A stretch of DNA of 64,000 nt, taken from NCBI RefSeq assembly GCF_014925385.1, contig NZ_JACSDK010000008.1, positions 124,001 through 188,000 of the forward strand. Direction: 5' to 3'. Every line of letters begins with the position of its first letter. Position 1 is the first letter of the stretch. The notes under the pieces were generated by a model. The model had not been told where the DNA came from, made no database searches, and saw nothing but the letters and a program-made list of their open reading frames with translations. This stretch comes from Pelagibius marinus (GTDB lineage Bacteria > Pseudomonadota > Alphaproteobacteria > Kiloniellales > Kiloniellaceae). Below are positions 36,292 to 44,072 of this stretch, one piece after another. The position numbers were made by a program, and so were the translations under genes.

Positions 36292-37017
36292 CTACGAGCC
36301 CTGCTGGCCGACCAGGCCGTTCTCGCCGACCTTCACGTTGAAAAAGCTGCCGGTCTCGTCCGAAGCGTGGCGGACCCGCGGCACATTGGCCTTGGCCGCG
36401 GCGGTGGAAGGCACGGCGACCGGCTGGCGCACCGCCACACCGGTCTCGTCGAGGGAAAAGAGCAACTCGTCGAAGCTCACCGCCTCGTAGCGCGGCGAGG
36501 GGAAACGCCAGGCATTGAAGAAAAACTGCCCGTCGCGGCACAGGCTGGAGATCCAGTAGGTCTCCTTGGAGAACAGCTGCAGCCCGCTGGGCGCCGGCCC
36601 GAAGGCGCTGCTGGCCTCCAGCGCCGCATCGAGCCGCTCGACCATGTCCAGGCTCAAGGGCGTCACGCTCTTGGTCCAGCGCGCCCAGCCCAGGGGATCG
36701 GAGAGGCGCAGCTGGCTGAAACGCAGGCCGCTGGGTCCCTGCACGCGGGTGATCAGCGACGCGCCCTGGGGGCCCTGGTCGATCACCTCGTAGCTGCGGA
36801 TCTGCTCATTGTAGTCGGCGTTGTAGACCAGCCGGTAACGCCGCCCGCTGCCCTCGACGCAGTTCGCGCGGATGTCGTCGCCGTTCAGGTAGCTGAACCA
36901 TGTCGCCTTGAGGGTCGCCGGATTGTCGATGTCGCCCTGATAGGCGCAGGCGGTCAGAAGTGCGCTGAATGACAGGACCACGACACCGGCGGCCGGACGA
37001 AAAGCACTGGAAATCAC
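36292..37017 (-). CDS. Putative outer- or inner-membrane lipoprotein, unknown function
   Basis: A 241-residue protein starting with GTG at 37017, after an AGAGAGCAAGAAAC ribosome site. The N-terminus is a lipoprotein signal with lipobox LLTAC (lipid-modified Cys at about residue 24) followed by AYQGD. The body has beta-type segments (ATWFSYLNGDDIRANC, RYRLVYNADYNEQIRSYEVI) and no family I recognise. An upstream ATG at 37101 would add 28 residues and bury the signal. It is convergent with the Anbu gene, 24 bases apart. Confidence 0.7.
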   Translation of the reverse strand: MISSAFRPAAGVVVLSFSALLTACAYQGDIDNPATLKATWFSYLNGDDIRANCVEGSGRRYRLVYNADYNEQIRSYEVIDQGPQGASLITRVQGPSGLRFSQLRLSDPLGWARWTKSVTPLSLDMVERLDAALEASSAFGPAPSGLQLFSKETYWISSLCRDGQFFFNAWRFPSPRYEAVSFDELLFSLDETGVAVRQPVAVPSTAAAKANVPRVRHASDETGSFFNVKVGENGLVGQQGS

Positions 37018-37126
37018 GTTTCTTGCTCTCTTTCGATCACTGAGGGGCGCTCCTGTCACGGCGCGGCGAACTTCCGTATCCCACGCCACCGGCGCCCGCA
37101 AATTCGGGGACGTGGCGGCGATTATG

Positions 37127-37143
37127 GTTAGCGGCAGGCTAAC
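37127..37143. repeat. Inverted repeat GTTAGC-N5-GCTAAC
   Basis: Perfect 6-base arms around GGCAG, between two divergent genes. It may be an operator. The core TTAG-N7-CTAA has CtrA-like spacing but differs from the consensus. Confidence 0.4.
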
Positions 37144-37185
37144 GAGCCGGGAGATGCCCCGGTAATGCCCTGAATTGAAGATATT

Positions 37186-37200
37186 TTAACTACATTGTAA
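37186..37200 (+). promoter_or_regulatory. Near-consensus CtrA box upstream of the carboxypeptidase gene
   Basis: TTAACTACATTGTAA fits TTAA-N7-TTAA with one substitution. It lies about 150 bases before the start at 37349, together with two GAATC (GANTC) sites. Cell-cycle control of a cell-wall enzyme would fit, but one mismatch weakens the case. Confidence 0.35.
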
Positions 37201-37348
37201 TCGCTGCCCCATTAGACTGGACAGAGAATCACGCAATGCCTTAGAATCGATGAGGTTTTCGGGGGATTGCCAAGATTATTTTAGTGAAATCCGGGTAACG
37301 TTTCACACTGCGCCGCCGACCGACCAATCGACTGCAAAGCGAGTTCCG

Positions 37349-38626
37349 ATGTTCCGAAAGATCGCGCTGCTGTTCCTCACCCTCTTGACCGTGGCGGGAT
37401 GGACAACACTGGCGCCCTCTGAGGCGGCGGCGCGTTACGCGTCGATCGTCGTGGATGCCGACACCGGGCAGGTGCTGCACGCGGTGAACGCGGACACGCG
37501 CAACTACCCGGCCTCGCTCACCAAGATGATGACCCTCTACATGGTCTTCCAGGCGCTGGAGAACGGCACCCTGAAGCTGGACCAGCGGCTGAAGGTGTCC
37601 AAGCGCGCCAGCGGCATGCCGCCTTCCAAGCTGGGGCTGAAGCGCGGCCAGACCATCACCGTCGAGGACGCCATCCTGGCGCTGACCACCAAGTCGGCCA
37701 ACGACGTCGCCGTGGTGGTGGCCGAGGCGCTGGCCGGCAAGGAAACCACCTTCGCCAAGAAGATGACGGAGACGGCCCGGAAGATCGGCATGAGCCGCAC
37801 CACCTTCCGCAACGCCTCCGGCCTGCCCAACCGCGGGCAGAAGAGCACCGCGCGCGACATGGTGCGCCTGGCCAAGGCGCTGATGGAAAACTACCCGCAG
37901 TACTACCACTACTTCTCGACGCGCAGCTTCACCTACAACGGCCGCACCTACCGCAACCACAACAAGCTGCTGAAGAACTACAAGGGCACCGACGGCATCA
38001 AGACCGGCTATACCCGCGCTTCCGGCTTCAACCTGGTCAGCTCGGTCGAGCGCAACGGGCGCCGGGTCATCGCCGTGGTCTTCGGCGGCAAGACCTCGCG
38101 CTCGCGCGACCGCCACATGGTCAAGCTGCTCGACCGCGGCTTCACCAAGATGGCTTCCATGGGCGTGAAGACGATCCCCGAGGTGCCGGGGCGCAACCCC
38201 TTCCAGAACCCGGCGCCGCCGGTCGTGGTCGCCGCGGCTAAGAAGCAGGACGAGAAGCCGGAGCTGACCCGCAAGCAGCCGGTCAAGCCGGTCGCCGCCA
38301 GTTCCCAGATCGCCACCACCGACGCCACCGACATGCCGGCCGAGGCAGGCGAGATGCTGACCAACGACTGGACGGTTCAGGTCGGCGCCTTCAGCCGCTT
38401 CCGCTCGGCCCACAGCAGCGCCAAGGCGGCCATGGCCGCCGCGCCGAAGGTGCTGCGCGGCGCCAAGGTCGCGATCGAGCGCATCGATTCGGCCTCCACC
38501 GGCACGCTCTACCGCTCACAGCTCACCGGGCTGTATGAACAGCAGGCCCGCAACGCCTGCCAGGAGCTGATGGCCGCGGAGATGAACTGCGTGGTCATTC
38601 AGCCGATGGCCCAGGGCTCCAACTAG
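37349..38626 (+). CDS. D-alanyl-D-alanine carboxypeptidase (S11) with C-terminal SPOR domain
   Basis: A 425-residue periplasmic penicillin-binding protein that trims peptidoglycan pentapeptides. The signal peptide is at residues 1-27 (cleavage near EAAA). The catalytic Ser56 is in the SxxK motif (SLTKMM), with SxN in KSANDVA and KTG in IKTGYTRASG. A Pro/Lys-rich linker follows, then a C-terminal SPOR domain (about residues 340-420, WTVQVGAFSRF) that targets denuded septal peptidoglycan. The ATG at 37349 sits directly before the signal peptide; an in-frame ATG at 37250 would mask it. A CtrA-like box and GANTC sites lie upstream. Confidence 0.94.
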   Translation: MFRKIALLFLTLLTVAGWTTLAPSEAAARYASIVVDADTGQVLHAVNADTRNYPASLTKMMTLYMVFQALENGTLKLDQRLKVSKRASGMPPSKLGLKRGQTITVEDAILALTTKSANDVAVVVAEALAGKETTFAKKMTETARKIGMSRTTFRNASGLPNRGQKSTARDMVRLAKALMENYPQYYHYFSTRSFTYNGRTYRNHNKLLKNYKGTDGIKTGYTRASGFNLVSSVERNGRRVIAVVFGGKTSRSRDRHMVKLLDRGFTKMASMGVKTIPEVPGRNPFQNPAPPVVVAAAKKQDEKPELTRKQPVKPVAASSQIATTDATDMPAEAGEMLTNDWTVQVGAFSRFRSAHSSAKAAMAAAPKVLRGAKVAIERIDSASTGTLYRSQLTGLYEQQARNACQELMAAEMNCVVIQPMAQGSN

Positions 38627-38674
38627 GCCCCCGAAGCCGCCCTTTTCCCGTAAGTCCCTCCTAAAACGCCGGCC

Positions 38675-40108
38675 TCAGAACGCCGGCGGCTCCAGGCCGC
38701 TGGCCCGCAGCTCTTCGGCCAGGCCGTCGGTCAGCGCCTTGAGGCGGGCGGCGTCGGGCGCCTCGCAGCGCAGCGTCAGCGCGTCCTCGGTGTTGGAGGC
38801 GCGCAGCAGCCACCAGCCGCCGCCCTCGCGCACCCGCACGCCGTCGATGTCGACAACCTCTGCCCCCCGGGCGGCGACCCGCGCCTTGACCTCCGCCACC
38901 ACCGCCTGCTTGCGGGCGTCCGGGCAGGGCACGCGCAGTTCCGGCGTGTTGACGAGCCGCGGCAAGGAATCACGGAAATCCGCCAGGGTCGCCTCCCCCG
39001 ACTGCAGGATCGACAGCACCCGCACGGCGGCATAGAGCCCGTCGTCATAGCCGTAGAAGCCATCGGCAAAGACGAAGTGGGCAGCCATCTCGCCGGCGAA
39101 GGGCGCGCCGAGCTCCTTCATTTTGGCCTTGATGACTGAATGGCCGGTCTTCCACATCAACGGCTGGCCGCCCGCCGCGGCGATGGCCTCGAAGACCGCG
39201 TCACTGCACTTCACGTCGCCGACGATGGTGGCGCCGGGGTGGCGCTTCAGCACGTCGCGGGCCAGGAACAGCAGGATCTGGTCGCCCCAGACGATGCGGG
39301 CACGGGAGTCGATCAGGCCCAGGCGGTCGCCGTCGCCGTCGAAGGCGATGCCCAGGTCGCAGCCCTCGCGCAGCACCAGTTCCTGAAGCTGCTTCAGGTT
39401 CTCCGCCACCGTCGGGTCGGGATGGTGGTTGGGGAAGTCTCCGTCGATGGTCTCGTTCAGCAGGAAGTGCTCGCCCGGCAGGCGCGCCGTCACGGCGGCC
39501 ATGGCCTCGCCCATGGCGCCGTTGCCCGCGTCCCAGGCCACCTTCAGCCGCCTGTCGCCGGCGACGTCCTCAAGGATGCGCGCCACATAGGCGTCGAAGA
39601 CCGAGATCTCGCGGACCTCCCCGGCGCCGCTCTCGTAGTCGCCGGCCGCCGCCAGGCGCCCCAGTTCCTGGATGTCCGGGCCGAAGACCGAGGCCTTGTG
39701 CAGCACGAACTTGAAGCCGTTGAAGTCAGGCGGATTGTGGGAGCCCGTGATCATCACGCCCCCATCCAATGGAAAACCTTCGAATTCCAGGGCATAGGCG
39801 GCGAAGTAGAGCATGGGCGTCGGGCCGCGCCCGATCGCCAGGACCGCCAGCCCGCAGGCCGCCAGCCCGGCGGCCAGCGCCGCGGCCAGATCCGGCGAGG
39901 AGTGCCGCCCGTCATAACCGACCGCCAGCCTTTGCGCGCCGCGCCGCCGGGCGAGACTGCCGAAAGCGCGGCCCAGGGCATAGGCGTCGGCCGCGGTGAT
40001 GGTCTCGCCGACGATGCCGCGCACGTCGTATTCGCGCAGCACCGTCGCATCGAAGCGGTGCGGCGCGGCGGGATCGACCGTCCGCGGATCGAACGGCGCG
40101 GTCTTCAT
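38675..40108 (-). CDS. Phosphomannomutase/phosphoglucomutase
   Basis: A 477-residue alpha-D-phosphohexomutase that interconverts 6-phosphate and 1-phosphate sugars (glucose or mannose). The opening REYDVRGIVGETI is typical of the bifunctional AlgC type. The phosphoserine loop is MITGSHNP, the metal loop DGDGDRLG, the sugar loop FAGEMAAHF, and the phosphate-binding end is RASNTEDAL. The start ATG at 40108 is two bases after the stop of ugd; the upstream frame is not similar to the family. With ugd and galU it supplies UDP-sugars. Confidence 0.94.
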   Translation of the reverse strand: MKTAPFDPRTVDPAAPHRFDATVLREYDVRGIVGETITAADAYALGRAFGSLARRRGAQRLAVGYDGRHSSPDLAAALAAGLAACGLAVLAIGRGPTPMLYFAAYALEFEGFPLDGGVMITGSHNPPDFNGFKFVLHKASVFGPDIQELGRLAAAGDYESGAGEVREISVFDAYVARILEDVAGDRRLKVAWDAGNGAMGEAMAAVTARLPGEHFLLNETIDGDFPNHHPDPTVAENLKQLQELVLREGCDLGIAFDGDGDRLGLIDSRARIVWGDQILLFLARDVLKRHPGATIVGDVKCSDAVFEAIAAAGGQPLMWKTGHSVIKAKMKELGAPFAGEMAAHFVFADGFYGYDDGLYAAVRVLSILQSGEATLADFRDSLPRLVNTPELRVPCPDARKQAVVAEVKARVAARGAEVVDIDGVRVREGGGWWLLRASNTEDALTLRCEAPDAARLKALTDGLAEELRASGLEPPAF

Positions 40109-40110
40109 CG

Positions 40111-41433
40111 CTAGGCGCCCGGGCGCTTGAGCGGCCGGCCGACGGAACTGTAGCGGAAACCGGCGGCCGTCATGTCGGCCGGGCTGTAGACGTTGCGCAG
40201 GTCCACCATCACGGGCGCCTTCATGGCTTCCTTGACGCGCTCCATGTCCAGGGCGCGGAACTCGTTCCACTCGGTCAGGATGGCGACCACGTCGGCGCCG
40301 GTCATGGCCTCGTAGGCGGAGCCGCACCACTGGACGCCGGCCAGCATCGGCTTGGCCTGTTCCATGCCTTCGGGATCGAAAGCCTGAACCTTGGCGCCCG
40401 CCGCGATCAGGGCCGGAACGATCTCCAGGCTCGGCGCGTCGCGCATGTCGTCGGTGTTGGGCTTGAAGGTCACGCCCAGGATAGCCACGGTCTTGCCCGC
40501 CACCGAGCCGTCGCAGGCCTCGACGATGCGGCTGGCCATGGCCTTCTTGCGCTTGTCGTTGATGTCGGCGACGGTTTCGACGATGCGCACCGGCGCGCCG
40601 GCCTTCTGCGCCGTGTGAACCAGCGCCAGGGTATCCTTGGGAAAGCAGGACCCGCCGTAGCCCGGGCCGGGGTGCAGGAACTTGCGGCCGATGCGCCCGT
40701 CCAGGCCGATGCCGCGGGCCACGTCATGCACGTCGGCGCCGACCTTCTCGCAGAGATCGGCGATCTCGTTGATGAAGGTGATCTTGGTGGCCAGGAAGGC
40801 GTTGCCCGCGTACTTGGTCAGTTCCGCCGTCTCCAAGGTGGTGAAGAGGATAGGCGTCTCGATGAGGTAGAGCACCCGGTAGAGTTCACGCATGACCTCC
40901 TGCGCGCGCTCGGTCTCGGCGCCGATGATCACCCGGTCTGGGCGCATGAAGTCGTTGATCGCCGCGCCCTCGCGCAGGAACTCCGGGTTGGAGACCACGT
41001 CGAAGTCGGCCTGCGGGTTGGACTCGCGGATGATGCGCTCGACCTCGCGGCCGGTGCCCACCGGGACCGTCGACTTGTTGACCACGACGGTATAGCCCTT
41101 CAGCGCCGCGGCCACCTCGCGCACCGCGTCGTAGACGTAAGAGAGGTCGGCCTCGCCGCCGGTGCGCCCGGTCGGCGTGCCCACGGCGATGAAGACCGCC
41201 TCGGCCTCGCCCACGGCCTTGGCAAGTTCGGTGGTGAAGCTCAGGCGGCCGGCTTTCCTGTTGTTGGCCACCAGCACGTCGAGCCCTGGCTCGAAGATGG
41301 GGATCTCGCCCTTTTCCAGGCGCGCGATCTTGTCGGCGTCCTTGTCGATGCAGACGACCTCGGTACCGAATTCCGAGAAGCAGGCACCCGAGACAAGCCC
41401 GACGTAGCCGGTGCCGACCATTGCAATGCGCAT
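40111..41433 (-). CDS. ugd: UDP-glucose 6-dehydrogenase
   Basis: A 440-residue NAD-dependent enzyme that oxidises UDP-glucose to UDP-glucuronate for polysaccharide and glycolipid synthesis. The N-terminal NAD-binding motif is GTGYVGLVSG, and the catalytic cysteine lies in GPGYGGSCFPKDT. The C-terminal UDP-binding domain has VAILGVTFKPNTDDMRDAPSLE. It lies between galU upstream (57 bases) and PMM/PGM downstream (two bases), so the three genes form a UDP-glucuronate route from glucose-6-phosphate. Confidence 0.97.
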   Translation of the reverse strand: MRIAMVGTGYVGLVSGACFSEFGTEVVCIDKDADKIARLEKGEIPIFEPGLDVLVANNRKAGRLSFTTELAKAVGEAEAVFIAVGTPTGRTGGEADLSYVYDAVREVAAALKGYTVVVNKSTVPVGTGREVERIIRESNPQADFDVVSNPEFLREGAAINDFMRPDRVIIGAETERAQEVMRELYRVLYLIETPILFTTLETAELTKYAGNAFLATKITFINEIADLCEKVGADVHDVARGIGLDGRIGRKFLHPGPGYGGSCFPKDTLALVHTAQKAGAPVRIVETVADINDKRKKAMASRIVEACDGSVAGKTVAILGVTFKPNTDDMRDAPSLEIVPALIAAGAKVQAFDPEGMEQAKPMLAGVQWCGSAYEAMTGADVVAILTEWNEFRALDMERVKEAMKAPVMVDLRNVYSPADMTAAGFRYSSVGRPLKRPGA

Positions 41434-41490
41434 AAAGCGTTCTCCAGCAGAACCTCAGCGGTGCCCTTGCGGACCGCCGCCATCTATCTA

Positions 41491-42372
41491 TCAGATCACG
41501 GCGCCGTAGCGCCGGATAATGTCGCGGGCCGCCTCGCCCAGGTCCTCGCGCTCCAGGGCGTAGGCAAGGTTGGCTTCCAGGAAGCCGGCCTTGCTGCCGC
41601 AGTCGAAGCGCCTGCCCTCGAAGCGCAGGCCGTGGAACGGCACGCTGCCGATGGTGCGCGCCATGGCGTCGGTCAGCTGAATCTCGCCGCCGGCGCCCTT
41701 GTCCTGGCGGTCCAGTTCGTCGAAGACCTCGGGCTGCAGGATATAGCGCCCGATGATGGAGAGCGTCGAGGGCGCCTCCGCCGGGTCCGGCTTCTCGACC
41801 AGGCCCTTGGCCTTGGCCAGGCGGCCGTCCTCTTCGACCACGTCCAGGATTCCGTAGCGGTTGGTCTGCTCGCGCGGCACATCCTCCACGGCGACCAGGT
41901 TGCCGCCGACTTTCTCGTAGGCCTCGACAAGCTGCGCCAGGCAACCTTGCGGGTGCAGGACGAGGTCGTCGGGAAGAATCACGGCGAAGGGCTCGCGCCC
42001 CACAAGGTTGCGCGCGCACCACACGGCGTGCCCCAGGCCCAGGGCCTCCGGCTGGCGGGTATAGCTGATCTTGCCGGCGGCGGGCGTCATGGCGGTGGCC
42101 AGCTCCATCTCCGCCGTTTTGCCCCGGGCCTCCAGGGTCTTCATCAGCTCGAAGTGATAGTCGAAGTGGTCCTCGAGGGCCGCCTTGCCGCGGCTGGTGA
42201 CAAAGATGATCTCCTCGATGCCCGCCTGGCGCGCTTCCTCGACGCCGTACTGGATCAACGGCTTGTCGACAACGGGAAGCATCTCCTTGGGAATGGACTT
42301 GGTGGCCGGCAGAAAGCGCGTGCCAAGGCCGCCGACGGGCAGGACCGCCTTGCGAATGGAGCCTGTCATCAA
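41491..42372 (-). CDS. galU: UTP--glucose-1-phosphate uridylyltransferase
   Basis: A 293-residue nucleotidyltransferase making UDP-glucose from UTP and glucose-1-phosphate. The N-terminal GGLGTRFLPATKSIPKEML is diagnostic, followed by QPEALGLGHAVWCAR, FAVILPDDLV, and GRRFDCGSKAGFLEAN near the end. It is the first sugar gene of the minus-strand group galU-ugd-PMM/PGM. Either of two adjacent ATG codons at 42372 or 42369 can serve. The J-domain protein gene lies 137 bases upstream. Confidence 0.97.
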   Translation of the reverse strand: MMTGSIRKAVLPVGGLGTRFLPATKSIPKEMLPVVDKPLIQYGVEEARQAGIEEIIFVTSRGKAALEDHFDYHFELMKTLEARGKTAEMELATAMTPAAGKISYTRQPEALGLGHAVWCARNLVGREPFAVILPDDLVLHPQGCLAQLVEAYEKVGGNLVAVEDVPREQTNRYGILDVVEEDGRLAKAKGLVEKPDPAEAPSTLSIIGRYILQPEVFDELDRQDKGAGGEIQLTDAMARTIGSVPFHGLRFEGRRFDCGSKAGFLEANLAYALEREDLGEAARDIIRRYGAVI

Positions 42373-42509
42373 ACTCAGTACCTCATGGTAACGGAATCAG
42401 GGGCGTCGGAATGGCAGGGGCCCGGGTGTATTGCCACAGCGGACCCCCGGGGGACAAGTGACACAAAAGGCCCCGCCTTGCGGCAAAACCGCGGCGGAAA
42501 GTTTGCATT

Positions 42510-43247
42510 TCAACGACGCAGGAGGAGATCCTTGGCCTGATTCAGCTTCGCCGCCAGATAGTTGGAGCCCCCGTGATCGGGATGCAGCTTCTGCATCAGG
42601 CGGCGGTGCGCCTCGCGGATCGCCTCGGGATCCGCGCCCTCCTCCAGGTCCAGGATCTCCAGGGCTTCCGCCCGCGTCATCGTGCCGGCGCCCGCCGGTC
42701 CGCGACCGCCCGTCTCCTGGCCGCCGCCCTGCGCCCGCCCCTCGCCTGCGTCATGGCGTCCCCCCGCCGCCGCGGCGTCGCGCCAGTCCGGTTGTGTACG
42801 GTCGAGGTAGGCCTCCAGCACCGAGGCCGACTGCTCATCGGCGATCTGGTACTCCTGCAGCAGGTCCAGGAGTTCCGGCAGGGAAAGCTGCGACAGCAGC
42901 TGGCCGCTGTAGCGTCCGTCCAGCACCTCGCCGTCCATGTCGCCGCTGTCGTGGTCCAGGCGCATGCGCAGAAAGCGGGTACGCACCTCCGACGACTGGC
43001 CGGCGCTGGGCCCCTGCGCCGCCTTGAAGCGGTCGAAGAAGCGGCGCAGCCAGAAGGCGATCGGCACCAGCAGCAGGATGAGCCCGAAGCGACCGCTGAG
43101 CAGAAGCAGCAGCGCCGCCCCCACGATCACGCCCAGCCCGCCCCATTTCAGGACGCCGGCGACCTTGCGCGGTTCGGCTTCGACGAACCAGCGGCCGAGA
43201 AACAGGAGGGCCAGGAGTAGAGCGATGCCGAGAACGAAATACTGCAT
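42510..43247 (-). CDS. Membrane protein with C-terminal J-domain (DnaJ/TIM14-like)
   Basis: A 245-residue protein with two or three N-terminal membrane helices (about residues 4-20, 30-50 and 54-70). A cytoplasmic central region with an [14 protein letters not shown] helix follows, then a C-terminal J-domain holding the HPD motif (QKLHPDHGG) and the final [10 protein letters not shown] helix. The J-domain would recruit DnaK to the membrane, like mitochondrial Tim14/Pam18. It starts six bases after the VWA protein gene stop, so the two are an operon. The substrate is unknown. Confidence 0.88.
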   Translation of the reverse strand: MQYFVLGIALLLALLFLGRWFVEAEPRKVAGVLKWGGLGVIVGAALLLLLSGRFGLILLLVPIAFWLRRFFDRFKAAQGPSAGQSSEVRTRFLRMRLDHDSGDMDGEVLDGRYSGQLLSQLSLPELLDLLQEYQIADEQSASVLEAYLDRTQPDWRDAAAAGGRHDAGEGRAQGGGQETGGRGPAGAGTMTRAEALEILDLEEGADPEAIREAHRRLMQKLHPDHGGSNYLAAKLNQAKDLLLRR

Positions 43248-43253
43248 CGTCGC

Positions 43254-43961
43254 TTATTTGACCTGGTGGGTGAGTTGCGGTACCAGGCCACCGGTTTTCT
43301 TGCTGTAGTCGGCCAGCGCCGGACGCCCGCCGGCGGCGAAGACGGCGACGGCGGAGAGCAGCTCACGCAGCTGCCGGGCGCTGGCGGAATCGAAGTTGCA
43401 GAAGGCCCCGCCGCTGAGCCGCGCCACCTGCTGGAAGGCGTTGCGGGAGACCGGGTCGTCGCCCTCGTGGAACATGAAGCAGGGCACACCGAGCAGGCCG
43501 AGCTCGCCGGCGAGGTGACCCAGGTGGTCGATGTTCTCCTCCATGGCGTCGCCGACGAAGACCAGCGCCGAGACCTTCTTCTCCCGGGTCTCCTTGATCG
43601 CGCGCTTCAGCACCTTGCCGATCTGCGTGCGCCCGGCCAGGCAGAAGACGCCGGTCATGAAACGCAGCAGCTCCCTGGAGTTGGCCACCCAGCGGCTGGC
43701 CCGGCACTCGCCGAAGCCGCGGTAGTAGATGAGTTGGACCTCCAGGCCGCCCAGGGCCTCGGTCTCCTTGAACATCTCGGCCTGCAGGTGGGAGGCCCGG
43801 TCCCAGGTCGGCTCCCGGCTGGCGGTGGCGTCCATGGCGAAGATCAGCCGCCCGCGCGCGCCGCCCGCCGCACCTGGGGCGGGCGCGGCCGCCACCTTGC
43901 GCAGGAAGGCCTCGACCTCCGAGGACGAGGTGTCTTGGGGGAGCTTCGGGTCCTTGGCCAT
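43254..43961 (-). CDS. VWA domain-containing protein
   Basis: A 235-residue cytoplasmic protein with a von Willebrand A fold. The MIDAS start is altered to DxTxS (AMDATASREP), with a later metal threonine likely in MTGVFCLAGRTQIG and ALVFVGDAME. It lacks a signal peptide or membrane helix. It is the first gene of the minus-strand group and is followed six bases later by the J-domain membrane protein, so the two products probably act together (inference). No MoxR ATPase is adjacent. Confidence 0.85.
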   Translation of the reverse strand: MAKDPKLPQDTSSSEVEAFLRKVAAAPAPGAAGGARGRLIFAMDATASREPTWDRASHLQAEMFKETEALGGLEVQLIYYRGFGECRASRWVANSRELLRFMTGVFCLAGRTQIGKVLKRAIKETREKKVSALVFVGDAMEENIDHLGHLAGELGLLGVPCFMFHEGDDPVSRNAFQQVARLSGGAFCNFDSASARQLRELLSAVAVFAAGGRPALADYSKKTGGLVPQLTHQVK

Positions 43962-44072
43962 CCGCCCTTTGAGCGCTGTTGTTGATCCTGCCGTCTAACG
44001 TAGTGTTTCGCTTCGGCAAATCCAACGCAAGGGGGCGTGGCCACGCGCCGGAAAGTCCCGGAAGCCGGCGGT

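Larger units (their letters stand above)
37018..37348. other. Divergent promoter region of lipoprotein and carboxypeptidase genes
   Basis: About 330 bases containing an inverted repeat at 37127-37143, a near-CtrA box (TTAA-N7-GTAA, 37186-37200) and two GANTC methylation motifs (GAATC at 37226-37230 and 37244-37248). The AT-rich tract at 37176-37205 is the likely promoter core of the carboxypeptidase gene. Confidence 0.5.

Noticed and set aside
38739-40114. Plus-strand frames opposite PMM/PGM
   Set aside because: Shadows of a well-conserved minus-strand enzyme.
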